Shown: piece after piece, positions 45,946-57,454 of the stretch
How the letters are laid out: each line of letters opens with the position of its first letter
Numbering within the stretch: the stretch's first letter is position 1
Assembly (NCBI GenBank): GCA_034766995.1
Contig: CM068316.1
Location: 27,926,606 to 27,990,605 of the forward strand
Length of the DNA stretch: 64,000 bases
From: Acanthacorydalis orientalis
Lineage: Eukaryota > Arthropoda > Insecta > Megaloptera > Corydalidae
Direction: 5' to 3'
The notes under the pieces: generated by a model
Databases searched by the model: none
What the model saw: the letters and a program-made list of their open reading frames with translations, nothing else
What the model was told of the DNA's origin: nothing
Made by a program: the position numbers and the translations under genes

Positions 45946-46871
45946 CGAGGTCAGACAATTAAGTAATGCGACAAAATTCAAAAATCGAGTATATTTAAAA
46001 ATTAAGGTACATCGCTGCGATCCCCTTCAAAGTAGTCCCCTCCCGCATCTATACACTTATTCCAGCGAGTTTTCCAGTTTTCGTAACAATTCTGGAACAC
46101 TTCTTGTGGGACCTCTCCGAGTACCCTCGTCACAGATTCTTGGATATCTTCAACGGAGTCAAAATGTCGACCTTTGACGAATTTTTTCATATGGAGGAAT
46201 AGGAAAAAGTCGCAGGGTGACATGTCCGGTGAATAGGGCGGTTGTGGTAACGTTGCGATGCCTTTAGACGCCAAAAACTGAGAGACACTGAACGCACTGT
46301 GACAGGGAACATTGTCGTGATGCAGAACCCAAGTCTTCGCGATCTCTGGACGCACTCTGAGCACCCTTTTTCGTAATTTTTCGAGCGCATTGCGGTAGAA
46401 TACTTGATTTACGGTTTGTCTAGGTGGTACGAACTCTTTGTGAACCACCCCTTTGCTGTCGAAGAAGAAAATCAACATGGTTTTCACTTTGGACTTGCTC
46501 ATTCTCGCCTTCTTTGGCCTTGGTGCTCCAGGGGACAGCCACTGTTGGCTTTGTCGTTTAGTTTCGGGGTCATATTGAAAGAACCAACTTTCATCACCAG
46601 TAATAACTCAAAAAAAAAATTTAAAAAATAAAAATTTTAAATTTTATCGCGCACCGTTGCTGTAAATTTCTCTGTTTCATTTTCGTGACATGCACTACTC
46701 GCGCGTTGTTACAAAACACTAAACAGCTGGCGAAGAAATGATCGTACGAGGGTGGTCAAGGTCTTAATCGAGAGAGTAGGGATCTGCTATTACGGTGGCG
46801 GAGTTGCAGGTTCGCAGTGTTACCACAGGCCGAGAAAAAAATCGGTCGCATTACTTAATTGTCTGACCTCG
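45946..46871 (-). mobile_element. Mariner element with perfect TIRs and an internal deletion
   Basis: CGAGGTCAGACAATTAAGTA starts at 45946, and its exact reverse complement ends at 46871. The perfect match extends to 27 bases (through ATGCGAC), and TA dinucleotides flank both ends (45944-45945, 46872-46873). The element is 926 bp against a normal length of about 1.3 kb. The transposase start is still present at about 46680 (MKQRNLQQRCAIKF), then a short AT-rich join, then the catalytic half. The deletion therefore removes the DNA-binding domain and spares the ends. Perfect ends and a long clean frame suggest that this is the youngest mobile element of the window. Confidence 0.93.
46002..46607 (-). 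pseudogene. Mariner transposase catalytic domain, uninterrupted but N-terminally deleted
   Basis: One open frame of 201 residues reads VITGDESWFFQYDPETKRQS, then MSKSKVKTMLIFFFDSKGVV and HKEFVPPRQTVNQVFYRN. It continues with TWVLHHDNVPCHSAFSVSQF and PQPPYSPDMSPCDFFLFLHM and ends CIDAGGDYFEGDRSDVP plus stop at 46002. The three catalytic aspartates of a DD34D mariner are visible in GDES, HHDN and PCDFF. A TGA at 46608-46610 lies immediately upstream, so an in-frame Met at 46502 would give only a 166-residue product lacking the first Asp. The helix-turn-helix domain is gone. Such a product could at most interfere; no activity is expected. Confidence 0.9.
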
Positions 46872-48251
46872 TATGTATATAACACAAAATATATAAGAAT
46901 TGAATGGAAAGAAAGGAAGCATATTATAATTATTTATGAATTGTTAATAAATAACTTTCAACTTTTTATAAAATTCCAATAATATGATTAATTCAAATTA
47001 AATATACTCGTATATATTAAGTAGGAAGCATATTACTCTGTTTAGAGTAATTTTCCGGACATGGTACAGATAATGTTTGAAGTGCGTTGTTTAAAAACAT
47101 GCTTTATGTTCTGAACACAATCCTAACATGACACATGAATGTGTCTGCAAATTATACCCTAAATTAATAGCAAACAGACAATGTACAATAATACTCTTTT
47201 GTAGGTGATATTTAACATTAACTTTAGGTTCAATTATTATGTAAGTTAGTTTCAATTAGCATTTGTTAAATTAAATTAGTAGAAGCTAAATTAAGATTAA
47301 AGCAGTTCAATTGATTTTTGAAGAATTTACCAATGAATAATGAAATATAATGTTTAAAAAAGATATAAAAATAAAAATGATAGGTCAAATTTGAGTTAAG
47401 TACACTAATACAAGTGACAAATGTGAAACTAAATATGTAAACTTGCATCTGTATCGTACTGAAATTTTTTTTAATATTTTTAGCAATGAATATTTGTTTT
47501 TAAGTATATGATATTTTTTAGAATAATTATATATAATTTATTTTGTGTTATTTTTAAAAATTACTCTAACATTTTTTTTTGTTGTTTTACTGTTATTAAT
47601 GTAAGACATGTAGTACAAAGAAAATAAGTGTTTAAACCGTTAATGTAGTAAGGTATTTACATATGTACTTTTGTTGTATCTACTTAAGACACTTTTGTAT
47701 ATGTTTGCATTAGTAAACATTGTACTTTATATTGTAACAATTGTTTTAATAAATGTTCAAGCTACTTTTTTAAAATTCATTTTAAGCAATATTTGTATAT
47801 TTTATACTCATGTAAGACAGAATTTACATTTTAATGCCAGGAACCAAATTTGTCATACATACCTGTTAGCTATGATGCATATGATCTTATTTCATTTTCA
47901 TTTTTGGTAGCTTTTAGGTTTGGTCGCTACCACAGATTTCAATATGAATGTAATTTTCAGATATTTTATAACTTATTTTGTATGAAACTGTGTTTAATTT
48001 AATGATTTGTTTACGCATGCTTTTAAAATAAAAAAAAGTTTTGCGTACTGTTAATTTATTTTTAATATGCGCATATCAAAGCGAGTATTACTTTGTTTAT
48101 ATAATATATTCTCTTTACTTTTTTATTACAATTAATTTTTTTATCTGTCTAATGTCTCTCTTATTTATTAAAATTTTATTATTTAAGTTTTGTGTATATT
48201 ATTCATATAAACGTTTTATTACAGTTTGTTTCATGGTTATAATAAATATTC

Positions 48252-48322
<71 letters not shown>

Positions 48323-48647
48323 GACGTGTTGTACTATAAAATATGTTACATTTTATTTCTGAATAAATAAATACTTCTTATTAATTTTAAAGTTTTTCCG
48401 AGCTTTCATTACTTTATCAATATTATTTTGCAAATAACTCATTCATTGTTGACAAAAGATTTATGTGTCTATATTTTTCTCATATTTTCATCAAAGTTTT
48501 CAAATATTAAAATCTTGACATGTTTCTACTGTATTTTAAATATATATATATTCTCTTGTGGATTTCATATCGTATCAGATAACCAAGAAAGTTCTGTCGT
48601 TTTTGAATTGAGGAAAAAACACTTGAGTGTTTTTACATAAAATAACA
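46872..48647. other. AT-rich stretch with one microsatellite
   Basis: (AT)n lies at 48254-48319. A perfect 9-bp-stem palindrome (AAAAACACTTGAGTGTTTTT) is at 48615-48634, next to the 3' end of the following mariner. No genes were recognised. Confidence 0.5.
48254..48319. repeat. (AT)n microsatellite
   Basis: A pure AT run of about 66 bases. Confidence 0.95.
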
Positions 48648-49672
48648 TTATTTATCAAAATATCCACCTTCGTATTGAACAACTCTTTCCCAGCGAGAAG
48701 ATAATTTATAAATTCCATTTTTATAAAACTGATTATTTTTATTTAAAAAAAATGCAGATACCTCCATTTTTAATTCTTCTTCATTATTAAACTGTTTACC
48801 ACGCATACTATTGTCCAAAGATAAAAATATGTGATAATCTGATGGAGATAAGTCTGGAAAATATCGAGCATGGGGAGGGATCTCTCACACTAAATTCATA
48901 ATTTTTGTTCTGGTTTCTACTGCAGCGTGCAGTCGTGCGTTATCTTGCAAAAATAATACTTTTTTACGATTTACAACTGCTGGCCGTTTTTATTTTATTG
49001 AATCGTGTACTCGTTGGAGTTTTTCACTATAAATGTTTTCCGTGAGGGTTTGGCCCACTGGTATATATTCATAATGAATAATTCCTTTTGAAGTCCACCA
49101 AATACAGAGAAGAAGCTTTCGTAGTGTTAACTTTCCTTTAGGACTTTGTGAGACAGGATCACCTAATGAAAGCCAGTGGTGAGAGCACGTTTGTAGTTGA
49201 AATAAATAATCCATTTTTCATCAGTGGTCAAAATTTGATCCAAAAAGTTCTCAGATTTTAGTCGTGAAATAAGGGATGTACAGATTTTAGACGCTGTAAT
49301 TTGTTATTGGGAGTTAATTCGTGGTGTACCCATTTACTTACTTTCCAACTCTTTCCTATTTTGTAAATGCTTCCGTATTGTTTCGTCACTTACTTTGAAC
49401 AATTCTACAAGCTGTTGTCACTTTAAATTGGAATTTGTTTCAATCATTGTCTCCGATTCATTGATATTTAGATTTGATGGTCTACCTGATCTGGTCTCGT
49501 CTTTAATGGATTCATCCCCGGCAGAACATTTTCTAAACCATCTCTGGACCGTTCTTGATGTAACTGTCTTTACTCCAAGCGCAGTACAAATTTTTTTTGC
49601 AGTTTCTGTAATCAGTCCTAAGCTAAAATTCATAAAGCATACACGTACGTACTACATTATTTTTCATAGACA
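48648..49672 (-). pseudogene. Mariner transposase, nearly full length, decayed
   Basis: Reading leftwards from 49672: MSMKNNVVRTCMLYEF, a one-base shift, then SLGLITETAKKICTALGVKT, RTVQRWFRKCSAGDESIKDE and RSGRPSN (DNA-binding part). Near 49240 comes ILTTDEKWIIYFNYKRAL (first Asp). MDYLFQLQTC, GDPVSQSPKGKLTLRKLLLC and IWWTSKGIIHYEYIPVGQTL lie at 48990-49214. The second and third Asp blocks survive only as broken words near 48940 and 48850 (the PHARYFPDLSPSDYH region on the minus strand), before a normal end WERVVQYEGGYFDK plus stop at 48648. Several stops and shifts show that it is dead. Terminal repeats were not defined. Confidence 0.87.
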
Positions 49673-50174
49673 TTTTTAACGGTTAGAATTATTTTCTAAT
49701 TCAAGTGAACAGTTCGAGATTCATTCGACAGTTAATAGTAAAACACATGCTAATATTACGTATAAACAACTCTTGGAATTTTATCCGGCGACAAATGTAA
49801 ACAATTCTTAGGAATGTTATAACAACGACAAAAATTTCTTGGTTACCTAATATTATATACATTTGTCTGTAATACTTTCAGAATACATTACTTTATTATG
49901 TATGCTATTTATACTAAAATAAAGTGTGTTTATAGAATTAATATTTTTATTTTTTGTGTTATTTATTCGGATAACAAAATACATCCTTTCCTAGATTTAC
50001 GCGGTAGTTTTTTTACGCGTTAAATAATTCCTTCGTTTACGTGGACTTTTTATACGCGGTATCAATTTGCGTGATCTCATTTTACGCGGTCAAAAAATAT
50101 ATTTTTCTATAATCTTTAATTAAGTTACATATATCAATGAGGCCAAATTCTTATTTAATAATTTGGTGTGTGAT

Positions 50175-50510
50175 CCCGAGTGTGTGTGATCGACGTCAGA
50201 AGTTTGTATTCAACAATTAAAACAGTAGACAGTCTGGCCGGTGCCTACGAAGACATATTGCATTGTTATAGCAGGCTAGTGTTGATAAACACGGGTTTTT
50301 ATGAGTTTTTTTCGTGCTGTCAACAAAAGCAGTTGAGTTTGAAATTGGAGTCAGTCCACATTACAACACATCACAATTCATAATCGGATCTGCATTGTTT
50401 ATTACTAAAATAAAATACTCTTATTATTAAATTAATAAGTGCGTGCAGTTTTGACTTTACAGAAGGTTTGCATAAGTTTGCTGCACCAACTCATACTTGT
50501 ACATTTTTGG
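50175..50510 (+). repeat. Left arm of a large palindrome, 336 bases
   Basis: The arm matches 51034-51369 in inverted orientation over its full 336 bases, with roughly one mismatch per 15-20 bases and no large gaps. It contains an open frame (50180-50383: TVDSLAGAYEDILHCYSRL, FFSCCQQKQLSLKLESVH). Its inner end, ACTTGTACATTTTTGG, is the repeat unit also found in tandem next to the right arm. It is probably an inverted copy of a retroelement LTR or leader. Confidence 0.93.
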
Positions 50511-51033
50511 TACGAGTGATATTACTGTAATACAAATGGTCAAAGTCGTCTAACTCACTATTTGTCTCACCTGTTAATACATCAATTTTACCTTGAATTG
50601 TTTCAAACTTTTCTAGAATTTCTCTTTAAATTGGATAATTCTTTGGAGATTGAAGTCATATTGTATAAATGAATTGTTGAATAACGCTTGTGATGAACGA
50701 TATCGTCCGTAATCCACTGCAATTTGATGAATTTGTAACTTGAATGTTATTGTTATATGCGTATGTTCTTCACCTGAATGGATCTGCACTAGTTCACAAA
50801 TGTTCTCAAAATGTTCACAAAATTGAATGAATTTTAACACTATGAATGATTTTTAACACCTTTGAATGAGTTGTGAGTAATGAATTTACAATACTTTTTG
50901 AATAACTTGTAAGAACACTTGAATAAATTTCAACATTTATAATGACACTGTATATACCCGTAGGCCGCATTAATAAAATATCCGGCTCGAAGGACCAAAA
51001 ATGTACAAGTGTGAGATATCCGGCTCGAAGGAC

Positions 51034-51369
51034 CGAAAAATGTACAAGTATGAGTTGGTGCAGCAAACATATGCAGACCTTCTGTAATGTAAAAATTGCA
51101 TGCACTTATTAATTTAATAATAAGTGTATTTTATTTTAGTAATGATCAATGCAGATCCGATTCTGAATTGTGCTGTGTTGTATTGTGGACTGACTCCAAT
51201 TTCAAACTCAACTGCTTTTGTTGACAGCACGAAAAAGACTCATAAAAACCCGTGTCTATCAACACTAGCCTGCTATAACAATGCAATATGTCTTCGTAGG
51301 CACCGGCTGGACTGTCCACTGTTTTAATTGTTGAATACAAACTTCTCACGCCGATCACACACACTCGGG
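51034..51369 (-). repeat. Right arm of the large palindrome, 336 bases
   Basis: Inverted partner of 50175-50510. The minus frame 51364-51146 reads TVDSPAGAYEDILHCYSRL and FSCCQQKQLSLKLESVH. Just inside it, a 38-base unit (TCCGGCTCGAAGGACC...) is tandemly repeated at 50981 and 51019. In the minus direction this reads GGTCCTTCGAGCCGGAT, like the leader after the 5' LTR of some BEL/Pao elements. In the 523-base spacer the minus strand gives EKFETIQGKIDVLTGETNSE, which could be the start of a Gag-like protein. The order LTR, leader, gag start on the minus strand fits a retroelement 5' end, but this is inference. Confidence 0.9.
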
Positions 51370-51652
51370 TTATAACATGTACTAATTATATTATTTTATC
51401 TTTTTTGGTTTGTAGTGAGTATGTAGTGAGTATCTTACTGAGTATTGCTTTGGAATCACATTAGTTTTATGTCGAACGTTCGAAGAGATACACCACTATC
51501 AGTTAAAGGTAACACGTGGTAAGCAAGCAAACACAACTAACCAATATTATATTTTTTCTTCAGTATTTTTTTCGTACTAGCAGACTCTATTTACGCGGTT
51601 TTTTCACGTAAAAACCGCATGGTAAGAATAATGCGCGTAAATCGGGGGAGGA

Positions 51653-51681
51653 AATATATATATATATATATAAGCATATAA

Positions 51682-51721
<40 letters not shown>
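51653..51721. repeat. (AT)n microsatellite
   Basis: About 68 bases of AT with one short non-AT break, directly after the right end of the candidate element 49985-51648. Confidence 0.94.
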
Positions 51722-51723
<2 letters not shown>

Positions 51724-52267
51724 TTTTTACATGGAGTGTAACAAATATAATAGTAAATTAATTTGGTAAGTACTAACAAACTAATTTGGTAGACTGCAAT
51801 TATATAGAGTGACGATTTTTTATACAAAAAGAAATTTAAAGAATTATTTATTTATTTTCTTGGATTACATTATATTTTTGTATTGTTTTTTTCATTGAAT
51901 TTGATTTGTTGTCATATTTTAGATTTATTGAATATTAAATATTGGTAGTATATCATTTTTCAGTGTACTAGGGAAATAAATTTTTATGTTACGAATATCA
52001 AGTTAATACAAACTGACATAATCAACCATATAACCAAAAAATATAATCATGTCAATCAATGCAACTCATTTGATTTATATAGAATATTTTATTTAATGAA
52101 CTTTTTTGTTCATTTTAAAAAAAGTTTGTGAATTGAACATTGAATACACATATTACAAGAACAATGATTATTATTTATTTAATTAAAACAATTGTGTACA
52201 TATTTACATTTATTTTCTTAATATATAAAATATCACTATATGAAATTTTCTTATATCAAACACGTAG

Positions 52268-52336
<69 letters not shown>

Positions 52337-53130
52337 ATTACTTTTTATTATAAGCATACTTTTAAAAGCTTTACTTAAAGATAAGGTAAACATGCAAACA
52401 GAAAGTAATTTGGTCTGTGGAGTTTTAATATTGAGTCAAATGAAAAAAATATATTTTTTGATTGAGTTCTATACAAGTTTATGTATATTGAATGTAAGCA
52501 TTATAGTATGGAATAAATTGTAATATTGTATAGCAACGTTCATCAATATTTGTACTTGATCCTAGAAAGCTTATATAACTAAATCTATGCATGAAGTAAA
52601 TGATGTAATCGCCATTAACAATTGTGGTGATGCCATAAACATGTTCATGGAAGACATGATATATATAACAAGTTGAGTATTATTTTGTAAGATAAATATT
52701 TTTTAATACATTGAAAAAGTGAATCGAATTCTACATCATGATAACCACGCCTTCATTTCGTAGGAATAACGTACATAGAAAGACAAAAGTTTAGTTGGAA
52801 ATTACTTCCGTATTATGCTGTCTCATTTGACGTTACTCGATATTTTCATTTCTTTTAAACTTCACAAATGTAATTTTATGAAAACTAACTTGGAAGTAGT
52901 GATGACGTAAAAGTACTTGAGACTTTTTTAATATTAAATTTCAAATATTTTACACTTATTGAATAGAATTTAATATAATAATGTAATTTAAAGTAAAAAT
53001 ATTAATTACAATTTTAATTTAAATATTATTTTTTTTGTAGTATTTTATATGTGAATAAATAATGTACATCATTTTTATAAGTTAAACTAATATTTAATAT
53101 TAATCAAATTTTTTACAAATTTAAAATCAT
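51722..53130. other. AT-rich stretch with one microsatellite
   Basis: (AT)n lies at 52270-52333. Nothing else was recognised. Confidence 0.5.
52270..52333. repeat. (AT)n microsatellite
   Basis: A pure AT run of about 63 bases. Confidence 0.95.
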
Positions 53131-53304
<174 letters not shown>

Positions 53305-54026
53305 CACCCTTGTTATTTATAGCATATTTGAATATACATGTTTTGAAATAGAATAGTTTGAATTATTTGAATAGAATAGAATAGTGAGTATAGTATCTGC
53401 TCGAAACGATAGATGTTTTGGGCTGTACTCCAATGTATTTTTCATCACTTATAAAAATTTCTATTTTTTAAATGAGTGATCAATGAACACCAAATTTAAA
53501 AAAATTACTTGCAGTCGGTTTCAACTTCTTTGGAAGCATGTCATAGAATATATATTAAATTAAGTTTTAACCAGGAGATCAAGAAAGATAACGAATGAAT
53601 ATGAATAATGTGACCAAATTAAATGTCTTTTTCTGTGCACATTTATATTTTAATTCTTGACATTTATTGTTACCACTTTCTTAATTTTCATCTAATTGAT
53701 TATACTTATTCACCTTTTTTGTCGATTATCAATTATAAAGGATATGTACAAATATATTTTTGTATATTTAAAATATATCATGAAATTTCATTTCATTATT
53801 TCAAATTAATTAAATTTATTCAATGTGAATTTTAGATCATTAATTTGTTATTAGTGTATAGTCAACTGCCATTATAACATATGTCATGAAATTGTTTTAG
53901 TTTATTGTTTTTAGTGTTCAGCAAGTTTACGTAAATGTTTGACTTAAAAAAATATTTCTTAGAAAATGTTAATTCTTTTTTTTTATTAAGATTTGAGTAA
54001 TACAGATAGAGAGAAGCATAGAAAAT

Positions 54027-54071
<45 letters not shown>

Positions 54072-54228
54072 GAGAGAAAGGGAGAGAGAGATAAGGAGTA
54101 GATTTATTTATACCGATTTTGGATACAGCTAATAATTTATTTACGACGAATTAATGAAAGATTCAATAAATTGAAAATAACTACATACTTTTTCCATAAG
54201 AACTGAAGTAAAATTTGGCGTCATGGTA
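53305..54228. other. AT-rich stretch with one microsatellite
   Basis: (AT)n lies at 54029-54062, followed by a GA-rich run to about 54100. The 70-codon frame 53623-53835 is unrecognised. Confidence 0.5.
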
Positions 54229-55484
54229 CGAGGATGATTTGAAAATTTCGTGGCCTAATATATAAGTGCCGATAATATTTGAAATATTTGTGGTGCATTA
54301 CAAAGCGATACTTATACATAATCTCAATGTCTGTAATTATTGTGTCGAGCAGTTTGTTGTAAACATCAATTTAAATAAAGCTCTTTTTGTGGTGTTGTTG
54401 AAATGGATAAAGTTGAACATCATACGGTGATAAAGCTTTTGCCAAAAAAGGCTTAACGGCAACAGAAATTTTTGTTGTGATGAAAATGTACTGAGTGATA
54501 GCGCCGTAAATAAGTGGGCAGCTGAATTTAAATGTGGCCGTGCAAGATTAGAAGATAACCCGCGTAGTGGACATTCGAAAACTGCAACGATAGAAGAAAT
54601 CATCCAGAAAGTGCACGATATTGTCTTACAGGATCGCCAATTGAAGGTGTCCGAAATTACTAAGGTTATGGGTATTTCAGATGAATGCATGTATCACATC
54701 CTAACTGAAGAGTTAGGTATGATAAAGCTGTCGGCAAGATTGGTGCCGCGTTTGCTAACAATTGATCATAAACGCATTCGAGTATACATTTCTTAAGACT
54801 GTTTGGATCGATTTAAGAAAGAGATATAACTAACTTTATCCGGCGATTTGTGACTACATATGATACTGGATTCACCATTACACTCCAGAGTCAAAACAAT
54901 AATCAAAGCGTGCCGATTCTCTGTCACCAAAAAAGCTAATTTTTTTTTTTTTTTGGTGACAGAATCGCCATGCTTTGCTTATTGTTTTATCCGCTGGAAA
55001 AGTTGTGGCTTCAATTTTTTGGAATGCTAAACGATTCTTGCTAACTGACTACTTACTATCCATTTTTGATCGACTCGATTAAACAATTCATGAGAAAAAA
55101 TTTCATTTCATTTCATTTTCCATCAGGATAATGCAGGTCCCCACAAAGTGTTGTATCCATTCCAAAACTCGCTGAGTTGAAGTACGACTTCCTGCCCCAT
55201 CTAGCCTATTGTCCAGATTTGGCTCCCTCAGATTTCCATCTGTTCCCGAAACTTAAAAAAATCTTTGGTGGTAGGCGAGTTTCGTCAGATAAAGAACTGA
55301 TAGAGAATTGCTATTTTAAGGGCCTTCAAGATAAGAATTTACAGGATATCATAAAAGCACTAGAGCATCGCTTGATGAAGTACATTGAAGTTCAAGAGGA
55401 CCATATTGAAAAATAAAAGTAATTTAAAAACAAAAAAATTATATTCTTTTATAGTTAGGACGCGAACTTTTCAAATCGCCCTCA
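54229..55484 (+). mobile_element. Mariner element, nearly full length, decayed
   Basis: The left end CGAGGATGATTTGAAAATTT starts at 54229 after TA. The right end (reverse complement from about 55484) reads TGAGGGCGATTTGAAAAGTT. The 1.26-kb length is normal for mariner. The 5' leader and start region match the fragment at 22874-23195. The last few bases of the right end have diverged, so the right boundary is uncertain by a few bases. Confidence 0.88.
54403..55416 (+). pseudogene. Mariner transposase with an internal snap-back inversion
   Basis: MDKVEHHTVIKL begins near 54403. WAAEFKCGRARLEDNPRSGH follows near 54520, then IIQKVHDIVLQDRQLKVSEI, MGISDECMYHILTEELGM and LVPRLLTIDHKRI (54611-54790). 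The first catalytic block is broken (a GYWIHH-like stretch near 54865). At 54893-54988 an inverted duplication replaces coding sequence. Then AGKVVASIFWNAKRFLLTDY resumes near 54995, FHQDNAGPHKV lies near 55125 (second Asp), and LAYCPDLAPSDFHLFPKLKK lies in the frame 55177-55416 (third Asp in SDF). The C-terminus ALEHRLMKYIEVQEDHIEK is intact. The protein is dead but well preserved at both ends. Confidence 0.88.
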
Positions 55485-57181
55485 AACATATATTATTTAG
55501 ATTGTGTTATTTCATTGAATGACCGACCTTAAAATTGAAATTGCATAAAATTCTGCTTCATAGTGTGTCTATGTCAGTATTAAGACATTCCACAGTAGAT
55601 GTTTTCTAGCTAATACTTAATTTATTTTCCAACTGATAGATTATATATGTACGATAGATTATTAATGTACGATACACTTCCGAGTAGAATTCGCGAAATA
55701 ATTAATGTTAATTGAAAGCATACATGTTATTAAATAACAAAATACATTATGAAAATTATGCATGTGCCTTTAATGTGCATCGTTTTTAATTCTCATTATA
55801 TTTTAATTGTTTTATGTTCAGTGAGCATAAATACTTCTTCCACTTTTATATTCACATTATTATATATAAACCAATATTTGAAATTATGCAGCTGTGTGAT
55901 CAAATTAATTTCCTCATAAAACAACAAGTCATTCTTAGAGCCATAAAAAATAATAGTTTTTCAAAAATCCAACTAAATTAAGAAATATGCAATAAAATTT
56001 TGGTGAGGATAAAGAGTTGTTCCTCAGAGTATGAGCATAAATTCATATAAGACAGAGCAATGATGTAAAAACGCATTCAAATATCTTTTACGGTAAAAAT
56101 GTGTTAAAGTAAGACAACTAACAGCGCAACGATTCATTGTTCAGCTTATCAGGGCACCAAATATCTAAAAGATAATTTTGTTAATATGAAATATAAAATT
56201 ATCCTTTGGCATAATTCATAGAAGTGCTGTTTTTATTAGTTATTTGAATACTTTTTATATTTCATATTATTTCTCCAGTTTGTTTCATTACTATTAACAT
56301 TAAAGAATAATATTGAAACTAAAGTGCACTGATGAAATAATCCCGTGTCATGTTTATGTATTAAAAACTATACTCTTATTTTTTTTCTGTTTTGATATAT
56401 CGATTGAGAATTGGGTTCGAATTATCTCAATATGACGTGTTTATCTGAGCATTCGTTTGTTCTCTGACAGCTTCATTTATAGTTTAATGGTAGTTAACAC
56501 CTGAGTAGGAACGCGTTTGGTGTAGAGAGTGGTCATATGAATACTCGAATGCGTACAGTAGTTCGAGGCGAGACAAACAGCCTTAGGGGTTCATCACACG
56601 ACATAAGAAAATTTGGATCCGATCTACATTTAGTCGGTACATCGAAGAAAAATTATCTTTTGTAGACCATAGAAGTAATCAATATAGACTGATAATTTCA
56701 CTCTAAAAAATATAAATAGAAGATTAAGAGAAATGCAAATATTTTTTCTATTAGAAGTTTGTCGAAATTTTTTATTGGTGCATTTAGGACAAATAAAATT
56801 AAAAATTAAAATCTTTCAACTTGTTAGTGTATTTAAAAAAATAACCGTTTACACTCTAAAAGGCACAAATAAAACCTAAAGTATATTTTTCTCTTACTTG
56901 ACTTTTTATTTAGAAAAAAATTGAATTGATTATATATTTATATATATATATATATACATACACATAAGGGTCTTTTCAGTCTATATTTATTTCTATATTC
57001 TATTTTCTATATTCTATGTCTATATTTATGTATTTGTTTCTATGTTTATGTTCTGGACGGTTTTTAGTAACTGCATTTGCCTCAGGATGAATACACCATT
57101 TCATTTTTTTAATACTTTAATATTGTTAATAGTAATAAAAATAAATAATGTAAAACGTAATGTAAAATGTAATAACAAATA
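55485..57181. other. AT-rich stretch with a GC-richer patch
   Basis: Positions 56490-56640 are distinctly richer in CG (for example CGAATGCGTACAGTAGTTCG) and might hold a promoter or 5' untranslated exon for the ORF at 57182. No TATA box was assigned. A short (AT)n run lies at 56930-56956. Confidence 0.4.
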
Positions 57182-57454
57182 ATGCAAAAAAATCAAATAA
57201 TTGATAAAAGAAGCACTTCCATTGTAATATCTATTATATTAATGGTCTTGTCACTCAGGTGTTTTATATTGTGGCAGAATGAACAAAAAGATACGTGTCT
57301 GGTCGTACTGCCTTGTTCATTGTTCTTCATGTTGTCTGGGTTGAACATTTATTTGCCAGGAAAAAGATATTTGTATGAGTTAACATATTCTTACACTGTA
57401 GCATGCGCTTTAGTATTTAAATATATGTTTATCCAGATTTACAAAACGGCTTAG
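57182..57454 (+). CDS. Hypothetical small membrane protein, 90 residues
   Basis: The frame starts at ATG 57182 and ends TAG 57454. Its base composition is less AT-rich than its flanks, and it contains no simple repeat, unlike almost every other frame of this length here. Residues 12-30 (SIVISIILMVLSLRCFILW) and 39-57 (CLVVLPCSLFFMLSGLNIY) look like two membrane helices with a short charged loop (QNEQKDT). The second ends in LPGKRYLYE. A third hydrophobic stretch spans residues 70-86. The layout (two helices, then PG-x-x-Y) is vaguely like TMEM230/TMEM134 proteins, but I cannot claim homology. It may be one exon of a longer gene, or chance. Confidence 0.35.
   Translation: MQKNQIIDKRSTSIVISIILMVLSLRCFILWQNEQKDTCLVVLPCSLFFMLSGLNIYLPGKRYLYELTYSYTVACALVFKYMFIQIYKTA

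Larger units (their letters stand above)
49985..51648. mobile_element. Candidate non-autonomous element with TTTACGCGG-type ends
   Basis: The left part (49985-50095) holds repeated words GATTTACGCGGTA, TTTACGCGTTAA, TTTACGTGGAC, ATACGCGGTAT and TTTACGCGGTC. The right part (51590-51648) holds TTTACGCGGTTTTTTC and, on the opposite strand, CCCCCGATTTACGCGCATTA. Both outer ends read CCT..CC..GATTTACGCG facing inwards. Such ends resemble those of pogo/Tigger-type elements, but no transposase lies between. The interior is dominated by the palindrome 50175-51369. The exact ends and a TA target are not proven. Confidence 0.45.

Noticed and set aside
56402..56428. GGGTTCGAAT resembling a tRNA T-loop box
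   Set aside because: The surrounding bases form a simple TTGAGA...TCTCAA palindrome. No A box, anticodon arm or acceptor stem fits.
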